Notes: a model not told the origin generated them from the sequence alone. 64,000 nucleotides of DNA from an uncultured Roseiflexaceae bacterium (GCA_937988885.1 CALKHR010000100.1:1-64000); one strand, 5' to 3'; positions 1 through 8,814 are shown, counted from the first letter of the stretch. Translations and numbers: made by a program.

Positions 1-220
1 AGAATCGCGTTATTTATCCAGCATCCCTCTTCGAGTAAGTGAATACTCGGATTTGATATCAGAACCTTTCTGAAAAGCATCGGTGAGCAGAGACACCTGC
101 ATGTAAGCAAAAACGCAAACAGACCACCGAACAAGGACCATACCGAGGAACCAAACGACACCCACCTGACAGAGCGGATTCCTTTGGGGTCCAGGGGCGA
201 TAAGCCCCGGTCGGGGTTTC

Positions 221-244
221 CAAAGGGCCGCGATCGGCCCTTTG
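221..244. terminator. perfect 10-bp hairpin, no T tract
   Basis: The arms are CAAAGGGCCG (221-230) and CGGCCCTTTG (235-244) with a CGAT loop. Neither strand shows a clear run of T after the stem. A second, smaller hairpin lies just before it at 194-208. The pair may be a terminator of an unseen upstream gene. That role is inferred only from the structure. Confidence 0.3.
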
Positions 245-562
245 GGCTTGCGCAGCAGCCGACCTGCTCGTGCGTACTCGCTTGCCCGCCGAATGGCGCA
301 TCTCACGCACTTGCACAGGAGGCACATCATTGGAATGCTTTTCAGAAAGCCTCTCACAACGACCTAAGCCAACACGGCTAATCACCCGCATCCAAAACAA
401 CATGACATAATCAGAAGAATCTACACACTCCTACAGAGAATCGGTGGAGCGCAGGCCCAACAGACCCAACAAGTTCCAAAAAAGCCCAGAATTGCTGTGC
501 CGAAACCCCCCATTTTTTACTCGCACGATTCAATTGAGTGTTACAATAGACGGTATTAAGTA

Positions 563-592
563 TTGACAATCTCATCTTTGGGGTGCTACTAT
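563..592 (+). promoter_or_regulatory. sucC promoter
   Basis: A perfect -35 box TTGACA (563-568) is followed after 18 bases by TACTAT (587-592), four of six matches to the -10 consensus. The predicted start of transcription leaves a leader of about 35 bases before the ATG at 635, with the ribosome site AAGGA at 624-628. Confidence 0.45.
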
Positions 593-634
593 TGCCGCCC
601 AAAGCCACTCTCGTACAGTGCGTAAGGACTTAGC

Positions 635-1777
635 ATGAAATTGCATGAATACCAGGCTCGTGATATTCTGGCGAAATATGGCATCCCCGTCACAGGCGGC
701 GGCGTAGCGAGCACGCCTGCCGAAGCCCGCGCGATCGCCGAGCAGATCGGTGGCAAAGTGGTGGTGAAGGCGCAGGTGTTCGTTGGTGGCCGTGGTAAGG
801 CCGGTGGTGTCAAACTTGCCGATACGCCCGAGCAGGCCGAGCAGGTCGCTAGCCAGATCCTTGGGATGGACATCAAGGGTCTGACCGTCGAGAAGGTGCT
901 GGTCGCCGAAGCGATCACCTACGAGCGTGAGATCTACCTGGGCGTCATTATGGACCGCGCCACCAAGCGCATCGTTGTGATGGCCTCGTCCGAGGGCGGC
1001 GTGGAGATCGAGGAAGTCGCCAAGACCAACCCCGACGCCATCGTGAAGATCGCCGCGCATCCGACCTTGGGCTTGCTGAACTACCAGGCGATGGAATTGG
1101 CCTTCGGCATCGGCCTCACCGATGGCAAGCAGGCCCGCCAGTTCGCCCAGATCGCGACCGCCCTCTATCGCGCCTACATGGAAGCCGATGCCACTCTGGC
1201 CGAGATCAACCCGCTGGTCGTGTTGCCGAACGGCGCGCTCCAAGCGCTCGACTCGAAGATTCTGCTCGACGATTCGGCCCTGTTCCGCCACCCCGATCTC
1301 GAAGCCATGCGCGACTCCTCCGACGAGCCGCTGGCTGAGCAGCAGGCGCGTGAGGCTGGGATCACCTTCATCAAGCTCGATGGCAACATCGGCTGTATGG
1401 TCAACGGCGCGGGCCTCGCGATGGCCACGATGGACGTTGTGAAGCTGTACGGCGGCGAGCCGGCCAACTTCCTCGACATTGGCGGTGGTGCGGGCAAAGA
1501 CAAGGTCAAGGCCGCGCTGCAGATCATCCTGGCCGATCCGAACGTCAAGGCCGTGCTGTTCAACATCTTCGGTGGCATCACCCGCGTCGACGAAGTCGCC
1601 AAGGGTATTGTGGCCGCGCTCGAAGAGGTGCAGACCGACGTCCCGATGGTCGCCCGCTTGGTCGGCACCAACGAGGAAGAGGGCCGCAAGATTTTGGCCG
1701 CGTCGAAGCTCATCCCAGCCGAGACCCTGGCCGATGGCGCACAGAAGGCCGTTGCAGCCGCTCAAGCTCGCGGCTAA
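635..1777 (+). CDS. sucC: succinyl-CoA ligase (ADP-forming) beta subunit
   Basis: This is the nucleotide-binding beta subunit of succinyl-CoA synthetase, the TCA-cycle enzyme that couples succinyl-CoA cleavage to ATP formation in the cytoplasm. The protein has 380 residues, close to the usual 388 of the family. It opens with the typical MKLHEYQA start of the ATP-grasp domain. A Gly-rich strand G-G-R-G-K-A-G-G lies near residues 51-58, and the metal-binding E-I-N-P-L motif is at 190-194. The C-terminal CoA-ligase domain contains the F-G-G-I-T segment. The start is fixed by an AAGGA site six bases upstream. The alpha subunit gene sucD, which usually follows directly, is not in this window. A strong hairpin with a T-rich tail follows the stop, so sucC looks monocistronic. 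Confidence 0.95.
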   Translation: MKLHEYQARDILAKYGIPVTGGGVASTPAEARAIAEQIGGKVVVKAQVFVGGRGKAGGVKLADTPEQAEQVASQILGMDIKGLTVEKVLVAEAITYEREIYLGVIMDRATKRIVVMASSEGGVEIEEVAKTNPDAIVKIAAHPTLGLLNYQAMELAFGIGLTDGKQARQFAQIATALYRAYMEADATLAEINPLVVLPNGALQALDSKILLDDSALFRHPDLEAMRDSSDEPLAEQQAREAGITFIKLDGNIGCMVNGAGLAMATMDVVKLYGGEPANFLDIGGGAGKDKVKAALQIILADPNVKAVLFNIFGGITRVDEVAKGIVAALEEVQTDVPMVARLVGTNEEEGRKILAASKLIPAETLADGAQKAVAAAQARG

Positions 1778-1850
1778 GCTGTCCAACATATCAGCTTCCG
1801 TTGTATGACACGGGCTTGCAATGGAGCTTGCTTGTAAGTAAATCCTGTAA

Positions 1851-1887
1851 GGATCGAGGATGAATCGCATCCTCGGTCCTTCATTTT
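1851..1887 (+). terminator. terminator after sucC
   Basis: A 12-bp stem (1851-1862 with 1868-1879, one G-T pair, loop AATCG) is followed by TTCATTTT. It separates sucC from ilvA. The ilvA ribosome site GGGAG lies directly behind it. Confidence 0.75.
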
Positions 1888-1899
1888 GGGAGCACTGAT

Positions 1900-3132
1900 A
1901 TGACGATTACACTTGCCGATATCCAAGCCGCGCGCCGCACTTTGCGCAATATCATCATCACCACCCCTATTCTGCCCGTCGAGCGGCTCAGCCAAGAGCT
2001 TGGCGCGCAGATCTTCATCAAAGCCGAGAACACGCAGCGCAGCGGCTCGTTCAAGCTGCGTGGCGCGTATCACACCATCAGCCGCCTCTCGCCCGCCGAG
2101 CGCGAGCGGGGCGTGATCGCACACTCGGCGGGCAATCACGCTCAGGGCGTGGCGCTGGCCGCCAAACTGTTGGGCATCCCCGCCACCATCGTCATGCCGG
2201 AGCGCGCGCCGCTCACTAAGGTCGCCTCGACCCGCCGCTACGGCGCTGAGGTGGTGCTTTCTGGCGCCACGTTCGATGATGCAGGTATTCGTGCCGCTGA
2301 GATCCAGCGGGAGCGCAACCTCACCTACGTGCACGCCTTCAACGACGAGCGCGTGATCGCGGGCCAGGGCACCATCGGTCTGGAGATCGCCGAGGCGTTG
2401 CCCGACCTCGGTACGGTGGTTGTGCCGATCGGCGGCGGCGGCCTGATCGGCGGCGTGGCGGTGGCGCTCAAGGCGCTCATGCCCGATGTGCGCATTATCG
2501 GCGTGCAGGCTGCCGGATGCTCGCCGCTGAAAGCCTCGTTGGAGGCCGGCCACCCCGTCGCAATCTCCTCCGCGCGCACCATCGCCGATGGTATCGCCGT
2601 CAAGCGGCCTGGCGACCTCACGCTGCCGCTGATCCGCGATCTGGTGGACGATGTGGTGACGGTTGACGACGACGAGATCGCCTGGGGTATCACCTACATT
2701 GTGCAGAACTCGCGCTTGGTGGTCGAGGGCGCAGGTGCGGCGGGTGTGGCCGCGCTGCTGGCGCGCAAAGTGACGCCGCGCCCCAATGAGCGCGTCTGCG
2801 TGATTATGGGTGGCGGCAACATCGACGGCAACATGCTGGCCCGTGTGATCGAGCAGGTGCTGGTCAAGCAGGGCCGCTACATCCTGGTGCGCACCACTGT
2901 CGATGATCGGCCCGGCAACCTCGCGCCGCTGATCAGCCGTGTGGCCAGCGCCGGAGCTAACGTTGTCGATATCTTCCACCGCCGCGCCGTGTGGCTCGCC
3001 CCCGTCGATCGGGTGGGCATCGAGATGGTGCTCGAAGTGCGCGACGAGGAGCACGGCCAAGCGGTGCTCCAACACTTGGCCGAGGGCGGCTACGTGGTCG
3101 AGCGCGAGGGCCAAGGGTTGTGGCCGGGCTAG
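1900..3132 (+). CDS. ilvA: threonine ammonia-lyase (threonine dehydratase)
   Basis: This PLP enzyme deaminates threonine to 2-oxobutyrate, the first step towards isoleucine. The 410 residues comprise a catalytic fold-type II domain and one C-terminal ACT-like regulatory domain (about 325-405, beginning I-L-V-R-T-T-V-D-D-R-P-G). This is the short form, not the 510-residue E. coli type. The PLP lysine is K52 in S-G-S-F-K-L-R-G, and the phosphate-binding loop G-G-G-G-L-I-G-G starts at 178. A single ACT domain suggests isoleucine or valine feedback, as in related short enzymes. The start has GGGAG eight bases upstream, just behind the sucC terminator. The next gene follows after 36 bases, so they may share a transcript. 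Confidence 0.93.
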   Translation: MTITLADIQAARRTLRNIIITTPILPVERLSQELGAQIFIKAENTQRSGSFKLRGAYHTISRLSPAERERGVIAHSAGNHAQGVALAAKLLGIPATIVMPERAPLTKVASTRRYGAEVVLSGATFDDAGIRAAEIQRERNLTYVHAFNDERVIAGQGTIGLEIAEALPDLGTVVVPIGGGGLIGGVAVALKALMPDVRIIGVQAAGCSPLKASLEAGHPVAISSARTIADGIAVKRPGDLTLPLIRDLVDDVVTVDDDEIAWGITYIVQNSRLVVEGAGAAGVAALLARKVTPRPNERVCVIMGGGNIDGNMLARVIEQVLVKQGRYILVRTTVDDRPGNLAPLISRVASAGANVVDIFHRRAVWLAPVDRVGIEMVLEVRDEEHGQAVLQHLAEGGYVVEREGQGLWPG

Positions 3133-3168
3133 CGCAACATCGCATCAACACGAGGAACAACATCGCAG

Positions 3169-3984
3169 ATGATACAACTGATCGCTTCCGATATCGACGG
3201 CACCCTGTTGCCCTACGGCGCACCTTTGCCTCCCGCCAACCGCGACGCGCTGGTGCAGGCACAGGCGCTCGGCGTGCGGATTGTGCTTGCGACCGTGCGC
3301 AAACGCAAGACCACAGCACTGATCGCCGATGAATTGGGCCTGCCGTGCACGTTCATCTGTCAGGCTGGCGCGACCATCTACGATGAGACAGGCTCGCAAC
3401 TGCGCAATCTCAGCATCCCGTTCGAGATCGCGCTGGCCATCGCCGAACTGGCGCGGGCGCACGATTTCGCTCTGCTGGCCACCATCGACGAAGTGAACTA
3501 CCACGCGATTGGCTCACAGCCCGGCGCGTTCGAGCCTGCCGCTGGCGAGCGCATCGCCGACCTTGTGGAGATGCTGCACCGCACCGAGCGTCCTCCCACG
3601 CGCCTGATGGTGCGGGGCGAGGCGGCTGTGACGCTGATGATGCAGCACTTCGCCGATGCGCCGATCCGCTTTATGCGCCACTACGCGCCCGATGGCACGC
3701 TCTACGATGCGGCGATCACAGCGGTGGAGGCCACCAAGGAGAGCGCGTTGGCGCTGCTCTGTGAGCGTTGGGGTATTCCGATGAGCGATGTGCTGGCGCT
3801 GGGCGACGCCGAGGCCGATATCGCGATGCTGCGTATGGCGGGCATTGGCGTGGCCTTGGGCGATGCGCATCCCGAGGTGCGCGCCGCCGCCGATTGGGTC
3901 GCGCCTCCCGCCGCCGATGCTGGTGTGGCTGCCGCTATTCAGCGCTTTGTGCTCACGCCGCACGCTGCAAAGGCTGGCGCTTAA
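3169..3984 (+). CDS. HAD-superfamily phosphatase, Cof type
   Basis: The protein is 271 residues long and belongs to the IIB (Cof/YbiV) class of haloacid dehalogenase-like hydrolases, cytoplasmic phosphatases of sugar phosphates, nucleotides or flavin precursors. The nucleophile motif D-I-D-G-T is at residues 8-12. A conserved lysine sits in A-T-K-E-S, and the acidic motif IV reads G-D-A-E-A-D instead of the usual G-D-x-x-N-D. The cap domain lies between, about 85-185. The substrate cannot be told from the sequence. The gene starts 36 bases after ilvA, with GAGGAA 11 bases before the ATG, and its stop codon abuts the next gene, so the three may be co-transcribed. Confidence 0.85.
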   Translation: MIQLIASDIDGTLLPYGAPLPPANRDALVQAQALGVRIVLATVRKRKTTALIADELGLPCTFICQAGATIYDETGSQLRNLSIPFEIALAIAELARAHDFALLATIDEVNYHAIGSQPGAFEPAAGERIADLVEMLHRTERPPTRLMVRGEAAVTLMMQHFADAPIRFMRHYAPDGTLYDAAITAVEATKESALALLCERWGIPMSDVLALGDAEADIAMLRMAGIGVALGDAHPEVRAAADWVAPPAADAGVAAAIQRFVLTPHAAKAGA

Positions 3985-4719
3985 GTGCTCAATCTCAACA
4001 TGCAACAACCAATCGCCCACGAAGCGAGCGCACTGCAATGGCGCAAGCGACTATTGATCATCTGTTTCGCCCCGGTGGTGCTGGCCGTGCTGGCCGCCGA
4101 TTCGCGCTGGCTCTACGAGCGCGGCATCGATGCACAGATCCTCAGCAATATCGCTGGTCCCTTCTACATCTGGTGGCTGATCAGCGCACTTAAGCCCGAG
4201 CAACGCCTGATGACGCTGATCTTCGTGCCCTTCTCGGCGATCGGTGAGGGCATCTTCAGCCTGTTGTTTGGGCTGTACACCTACAAATTCGGCATGGTGC
4301 CCATCTACGTGCCGTTCGGCCACGCGATTATGTTCGGCACCGGCCTGCTGATCGCCGAGTCGGCCCCGGTGGTGCGCCACGAAGCGCGGGTGCGCTGGGC
4401 GCTGTTGCTGTTTCACGGCGGCTTGATCCTCGGCGCACTGCTGTGGTTGGGCGATACGCTCAGCGGCATTTTCGGGCTGTTGGCGATCTTCGTACTCTAC
4501 CGCAAGCGTTTCAATGTCTTCTACCTGATCATGGGCGTGCTGGTGCTGTATATCGAATGGATCGGCACGTGGTTTGGTTGTTGGTTCTGGCATCTGCACC
4601 CATTCGGCCTGTTATCTACAACGAATCCGCCGGTTGGGGCGTTTGTATGCTATCTAATCGCTGATCTGATTGTCATGCGCCTGGCAAGAATGGTCGGTTG
4701 GTGGCTTCATAAATTGTAA
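3985..4719 (+). CDS. integral membrane protein of unknown function
   Basis: I do not recognise the family. The 244-residue product has seven or eight hydrophobic segments, at about 22-40, 52-70, 74-95, 104-125, 138-158, 160-176, 180-200 and 212-236. Trp, His and Glu residues lie inside several of them (for example G-E-G at 88-90 and E-W at about 195). It is clearly a polytopic inner-membrane protein without a large soluble domain. The GTG at 3985 follows directly on the stop of the phosphatase gene, suggesting translational coupling. An ATG at 4000 is an alternative start, and neither has a clear ribosome site. Nothing in the context fixes a function. Confidence 0.7.
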   Translation: MLNLNMQQPIAHEASALQWRKRLLIICFAPVVLAVLAADSRWLYERGIDAQILSNIAGPFYIWWLISALKPEQRLMTLIFVPFSAIGEGIFSLLFGLYTYKFGMVPIYVPFGHAIMFGTGLLIAESAPVVRHEARVRWALLLFHGGLILGALLWLGDTLSGIFGLLAIFVLYRKRFNVFYLIMGVLVLYIEWIGTWFGCWFWHLHPFGLLSTTNPPVGAFVCYLIADLIVMRLARMVGWWLHKL

Positions 4720-4752
4720 AAGACTGGTAATAGATGGGTAATGTCACATCGA

Positions 4753-4758
4753 TATACT
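4753..4758 (+). promoter_or_regulatory. possible -10 box for the 74-residue gene
   Basis: TATACT lies 57 bases before the ATG at 4815. The sequence 17 bases upstream (ATAGAT) is a poor -35 box. Only the -10 element is convincing. Confidence 0.3.
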
Positions 4759-4814
4759 AGTGAGGAACGTAAATCATAAACATATTTTTCGGACTGATGG
4801 TAAGGAGGTTGACT

Positions 4815-5039
4815 ATGAGCGGTCGGCGGATCGAATCGTTTCTGCTGCGGCTCGTTGTAAATGAAACGCAGGGCATGGAGCTCGAGATCGGGGACTGGCG
4901 CGGGCGTATTCAGCATATTGGCAGCGGCCACGAGCGATATTTCGAGCATCTAGAAGACATTGTGGCATTTATTAACGAACAATTCTCCGGCGGTTATCGC
5001 GTTTTGCAGAACGAGAAGGAAACGCAAAACACGCTGTAA
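4815..5039 (+). CDS. small conserved protein, 74 residues
   Basis: The start is set by a strong AAGGAGG at 4802-4808. An upstream ATG in the same frame would place the ribosome site inside the gene. The product carries the pattern R-R-I-E-S-F-L-L-R then W-R-G-R-I-Q-H-I-G-S-G-x-E-R-Y-F, followed by D-I-V-A-F-I. From memory, short proteins with this W-x-G-x-I-x-H ... F ... A-F-I pattern recur in Chloroflexota and are annotated as hypothetical. The compact beta-then-helix look suggests a small binding domain. No catalytic motif, signal or membrane segment is visible. It stands alone, with about 95 bases upstream and 250 downstream without genes. Confidence 0.75.
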   Translation: MSGRRIESFLLRLVVNETQGMELEIGDWRGRIQHIGSGHERYFEHLEDIVAFINEQFSGGYRVLQNEKETQNTL

Positions 5040-5288
5040 CGGCGAATGCCTTTTGTCCGCCTCGCTCATTCTTGGTCCGAATGAGTGGCGGTAGCGTATC
5101 ACATCGGTTTTTCCTCCTTACAAAGCTTTTTCCTCTACTTAAGCAACGAAGGTGTTGCCCCGCCTTCGCGGATGAAGCGGTTCTCTCAACGTCCGATTGG
5201 ATATTCTGTCGTGTTCCGTGTAAACTACTGATCGCAACATCGTGCCAAGCGTGCTTGTTGTTCGTTGATTTGCCATGGAGCAAGACGG

Positions 5289-6863
5289 ATGTCGTTCAAG
5301 TATCGCGGTATTCTGCTGAACACCATGATCGTGGTCGGATTGGTGGCTACGTTGTGTGGTGCGTTTCAGCGCTTTGTAGGCGATTGGCAGCCGATCTGGC
5401 TGATCATTGCTTGTGGCTTGGTGGTGCTCGAAGTGGGCCTGGTGCATTCGAAGGTGCGCACCGAGCACTGGTTGACCGTCGAAACCGCCCGTTACCTCAT
5501 CCCCGAACTGTTTTTGCTGGTGGTGCTGATGCGTCTTGCCGCTAGTTTGGGTGGCAGTATGGCTTCGCTACGCGCCGATCTTGTGAAGTGGCTGTACGAT
5601 CCCTTCAGCGTGTTCGATAGCATCTTTTTCGCGTATATGCTGGTGGGCATGGTGGCCGCGTTTATGGCGTATGCGGGCCTGCGCGACCTCTACGAACTGG
5701 AGCCAAAGCCATCTGAGGCGAAGATCAGTCAGGATGAGACGAATCTGCAGTACGCGCGCTTGATCTCGCAGGATCGTTCGCAGGCGTTACGACGCATCAA
5801 TATGCGTTTTATCTCCGGCGGGATTCTCCTCCTCTGCATCCTCTCGGTCGAAGCGGTCAACACCGAGCAGTTCGGCGCTCCTGGCCGCGCTATCTCGCTT
5901 TTGAGCGCTAGTGGGGCGCTGGCCTACCTGATCGGTGGCTTTTTGCTGTACAGCCAGTCGCGTTTGGCTGTGCTGCAGGCTCGTTGGCTGCAAGAGGGCG
6001 CGCAGATCGCCGATTCGGTCAATCGGCGCTGGACATGGGCGAGCATCCTGCTGATCGGTGGTGTGGCTAGTTTGGCGGTGTTGCTGCCCCGCACCTACGG
6101 CATGACGCTGATCGATACGCTACGCATCGCGCTGGGCTGGTTTGGCTATGTGCTGACGGTGATTGGCTATGCGATCATTTGGATCTTCACGTCGATAGCG
6201 GTGTTGCCCGCTCTGCTGCTCTCGCTATTTGCGAGCGATACGACCTCGGCCCCACCGCCCGCGCTGCCCTCGTTTACGCCGCCTCCCATGCCCGAGGCGG
6301 TGGCTCGCCAGCCGCATCTGCTCTCGTCGCTGGTGTTCTGGTTGTGTATGCTGCTGTTGGTGGGCTACGCGATCATGCTGTTTTTGCAGCGGCACCCGGG
6401 CCTTGTGCGGGCCTTAACGACGCGCGGCCCATTGGCTTGGCTGTTGCGCCAATTGGGCATTGTGTGGCGCGATACGGTCGCTTGGGTCGATTACGCTACG
6501 ACGCAGTTGCGCGAGCGGCGGCGGCAATCGGTTGGTTCATCGCAGCGTATCCCCTCCCTGCGCTTGAATAAGTTGCCTCCCCGCGAGTTGGTGCGTTACT
6601 TTTACCGCTCGACGCTGCGGCGCGCCGCTGAGCAGGGGCTTGGCCGCCGCCGCCATCAAACGCCCTACGAGTACCATCAGACGCTGGCCGCGCATCTGCC
6701 CGATGCGGAGCAGGAGAGCCGTGTGCTGACTGATGCGTTTGTGCGTGCCCAATACAGCCCTCAGCCGATCGAGGCGGAGCAAGTACAGGGCGTGCGCGGC
6801 TCCTGGGAGCGACTGCGCGCGCGGCTGCGAGCGCTGCGCAACCCCCGCGATACCTCCTCGTAA
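5289..6863 (+). CDS. membrane protein with C-terminal DUF4129 domain
   Basis: The 524-residue product has many hydrophobic segments in its first 380 residues: an N-terminal pair, a central group around 175-235, a strong pair near 245-310 and one near 345-365. A cytoplasmic tail follows. Its last 90 residues match the DUF4129 pattern: R-Y-F-Y-R-S-T-L-R-R-A, then Q-T-P-Y-E-Y, then L-T-D-A-F-V-R-A-Q-Y. DUF4129 proteins usually sit beside transglutaminase-like, DUF58 and MoxR ATPase genes. None is here, which is unusual. The start at 5289 is chosen because GGAG lies eight bases upstream. A TTG at 5265 is possible but has no ribosome site. A hairpin with TTTT follows. Confidence 0.75.
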   Translation: MSFKYRGILLNTMIVVGLVATLCGAFQRFVGDWQPIWLIIACGLVVLEVGLVHSKVRTEHWLTVETARYLIPELFLLVVLMRLAASLGGSMASLRADLVKWLYDPFSVFDSIFFAYMLVGMVAAFMAYAGLRDLYELEPKPSEAKISQDETNLQYARLISQDRSQALRRINMRFISGGILLLCILSVEAVNTEQFGAPGRAISLLSASGALAYLIGGFLLYSQSRLAVLQARWLQEGAQIADSVNRRWTWASILLIGGVASLAVLLPRTYGMTLIDTLRIALGWFGYVLTVIGYAIIWIFTSIAVLPALLLSLFASDTTSAPPPALPSFTPPPMPEAVARQPHLLSSLVFWLCMLLLVGYAIMLFLQRHPGLVRALTTRGPLAWLLRQLGIVWRDTVAWVDYATTQLRERRRQSVGSSQRIPSLRLNKLPPRELVRYFYRSTLRRAAEQGLGRRRHQTPYEYHQTLAAHLPDAEQESRVLTDAFVRAQYSPQPIEAEQVQGVRGSWERLRARLRALRNPRDTSS

Positions 6864-6884
6864 CGTCATTTGTTCTGTGCTGTG

Positions 6885-6916
6885 GCGCCTGTGCGGGTGA
6901 TCCGTGCAGGCGTTTT
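6885..6916 (+). terminator. terminator after the DUF4129 gene
   Basis: Arms CGCCTG (6886-6891) and CAGGCG (6907-6912), extended inside by CGG/CCG across a small internal loop, are followed by TTTT. It lies 22 bases after the stop codon. Confidence 0.5.
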
Positions 6917-7144
6917 GACGTATCCGTCGAAGCGCATGCTTTCTCCTCACAATGGACACCATCCGTCGCCTCTTCTCTGCCTAACCACATCTGGTATCGC
7001 TCGAAAAACGTTTTTCCTACATTGCGTAGCAGGATCGAGCATAAAATGCGGGAATTGTTGGGATTTTGCTACATGTTAGGTGTCCGAATCTACAAGGAAA
7101 ACTTCTCTAATAAGTGATTGTTAACATATCTTTATTTCATTTTG

Positions 7145-7163
7145 AGAAAATTTTCTGTATAAT
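7145..7163 (+). promoter_or_regulatory. -10 box and palindrome upstream of the MHYT sensor
   Basis: A perfect TATAAT (7158-7163) is preceded by the 12-bp palindrome AGAAAATTTTCT (7145-7156), which occupies the place of the spacer. No good -35 box is seen. A symmetric site in the spacer would suit a repressor or activator, but this is inference. Confidence 0.4.
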
Positions 7164-7244
7164 GTAGGTTCGCTATGGTACTATGCCGCTAGCTTCTATC
7201 TACCAAAACAGAAGATTCTCACCTCCAAGTTACGAGGATACGAT

Positions 7245-8777
7245 ATGCATCAGGTCAGTCAACTGATGGTTGGCGTTTACGACTGGCGCTTAGTTTTGAT
7301 GTCGCTTGTTGTTGCATTTGTTGCTTCATATACGGCACTCGATCTCGCGAGTCGTATCACCTTATTACAACACTGGCAACGCTTAACCTGGCTCATCGGC
7401 GGGGCTTTTGCGATGGGCACCGGGATTTGGTCCATGCACTTCACGGGCATGCTGGCGTTGAGCATGCCGATGGAAATTACCTACAATGTGCCACTGGTGG
7501 TAGTTTCGTGGCTATGCGCCATGGTGGCATCGGGTTTTGCGTTGTTTATTGTGACGCGCCGCTCCTTGAGCGTTGAGACGCTGGCTGTCGGTGGCGTGTT
7601 GATGGGCATGGGCATTGTGGCGATGCACTACATCGGCATGGAAGCGATGCAGATGCCCGCTGAGTTGAGCTACGATTCTTCCTTGGTGCTACTGTCGATC
7701 CTGATCGCGTTTGGTGCTTCGACGCTGGCCTTGTGGCTGGCATTTCGCCTCCGTTCGGGCGTGCTGGCGACGGGTCGTTGGTTGCTGTTGCGCCTGAGCA
7801 GCTCGCTGGTGATGGCGTTCGGCATCACGGGTATGCACTATGTGGGCATGTGGGCGGCGCATTTCTCGATGCCCGATCATGCGATGCCGATGGCCGAGAG
7901 CGGTATCGATCACCTGTTCCTTGGCTCGTCGATCGGCATGGCGACGCTGCTCTTGCTAGGCCTGACGCTGATTTCATCGATGGTGAATCAGCGCTTCTCG
8001 GTGCGCACCGCCGAGCTCGATTCGCTGTTCCGCAATAATTTGGATGCGGTGCTGGGCTTCGATCTGAACCAGAGCGTATATACCGCCAACGTGGCTGCCG
8101 AGCGGATTACGGGTTATACGCTTGAGGAGATGCGCTCGATGTCGATGCGCTCGCTTGTGATTGAGGAAGATAGCGCATTGGTTGGCGAGGCGTTCCAGGC
8201 AGCACTGCGCGGCGAGGCGCGGCGCTACGAGATGACGATCAAGGATAAGCAGGGGAAGATTCATCGTCTGACCGCCAGTAATATCCCGATCATCGTTGGC
8301 AACGAGATCATTGGTGTGTATCTGATGGCCAAGGATATCACCGACCGCCGTGAGGCCGAGGAGCAACTACGTCGTAGCGAGGAGCGCTACCGCGCGATGC
8401 TGGCCGACCTCTCCACGCCGCTGATCCCGATCTCCGACGATGCGGTGGTGATGCCGCTGGTGGGTGGCATGGATGCGCGCCGCGTCGAGCAGATGCAGAC
8501 GACGCTGCTGCAGGCGATCTCAAAGCGCCCCGCTAAGTGGGTGATCTTGGATCTGACAGGCGTTTCGCTGATGGATGTGAGTGTCGCGCGGCTGCTGCTG
8601 CAGGTTGCGGATGCTGTGCGCTTGCTTGGCGCGCAGGTGATGCTGACGGGTATCAGCGCTGAACTGGCGAAGATGCTGATCGATAACAACCTTCATACGC
8701 TCAATGTGGTGACTCAGGGGAGTCTGCAGGAGGGCATCTCGTATGCGTTCCAGCACGGGGCGGCTATCCGTAAGTGA
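7245..8777 (+). CDS. MHYT membrane sensor with PAS and STAS domains
   Basis: The 510-residue protein starts with an MHYT sensor of about seven membrane helices (1-255). Three M-H-[FY]-x-x-G-M motifs, with histidines at 65, 128 and 198, are proposed in this family to hold a metal for sensing a diatomic gas. A PAS domain (about 265-370) and an RsbR-like STAS domain (about 385-505) follow. RsbR proteins tune stressosomes through phosphorylation of threonine in the STAS domain. At the equivalent place (D-V-S-V-A) residue 445 is Val, followed by Ser446. No RsbS, RsbT or phosphatase gene is adjacent. The ATG at 7245 has GAGGA six bases upstream. The 3' hairpin at 8815 probably ends the transcript. 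Confidence 0.85.
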   Translation: MHQVSQLMVGVYDWRLVLMSLVVAFVASYTALDLASRITLLQHWQRLTWLIGGAFAMGTGIWSMHFTGMLALSMPMEITYNVPLVVVSWLCAMVASGFALFIVTRRSLSVETLAVGGVLMGMGIVAMHYIGMEAMQMPAELSYDSSLVLLSILIAFGASTLALWLAFRLRSGVLATGRWLLLRLSSSLVMAFGITGMHYVGMWAAHFSMPDHAMPMAESGIDHLFLGSSIGMATLLLLGLTLISSMVNQRFSVRTAELDSLFRNNLDAVLGFDLNQSVYTANVAAERITGYTLEEMRSMSMRSLVIEEDSALVGEAFQAALRGEARRYEMTIKDKQGKIHRLTASNIPIIVGNEIIGVYLMAKDITDRREAEEQLRRSEERYRAMLADLSTPLIPISDDAVVMPLVGGMDARRVEQMQTTLLQAISKRPAKWVILDLTGVSLMDVSVARLLLQVADAVRLLGAQVMLTGISAELAKMLIDNNLHTLNVVTQGSLQEGISYAFQHGAAIRK

Positions 8778-8814
8778 TACTCCGCTTGGGGTTGCAGGGA
8801 ATGTTACGTTTTAT

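Larger units (their letters stand above)
1..634. other. gene-free stretch upstream of sucC
   Basis: I find no supportable gene here. Open frames on both strands lack family features and a ribosome site. The stretch holds two strong hairpins: one at 194-208 with arms GGGGC/GCCCC, and a perfect 10-bp stem at 221-244 with arms CAAAGGGCCG/CGGCCCTTTG around CGAT. They could end transcription from a gene to the left of the window or be part of a leader. The last 100 bases carry the sucC promoter. Confidence 0.5.
6864..7244. other. gap between DUF4129 and MHYT genes
   Basis: No gene is supported. The left part holds the terminator of the upstream gene. The right part (from about 7080) is AT-rich and carries the control region of the MHYT sensor gene. 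Confidence 0.5.

Noticed and set aside
10..403. Two overlapping minus-strand frames at the left edge
   Set aside because: Both cross the 221-244 hairpin, and neither shows a ribosome site or recognisable domain.
572..1870. 432-codon open frame opposite sucC
   Set aside because: Antisense shadow of a well-supported gene with its own promoter and ribosome site.
1774..3114. 446-codon open frame opposite ilvA
   Set aside because: Composition (His, Arg, Asp rich) and lack of a ribosome site mark it as the antisense of a GC-rich gene.
6870..7079. 69-codon frame after the DUF4129 gene
   Set aside because: It overlaps the terminator hairpin and has no ribosome site.
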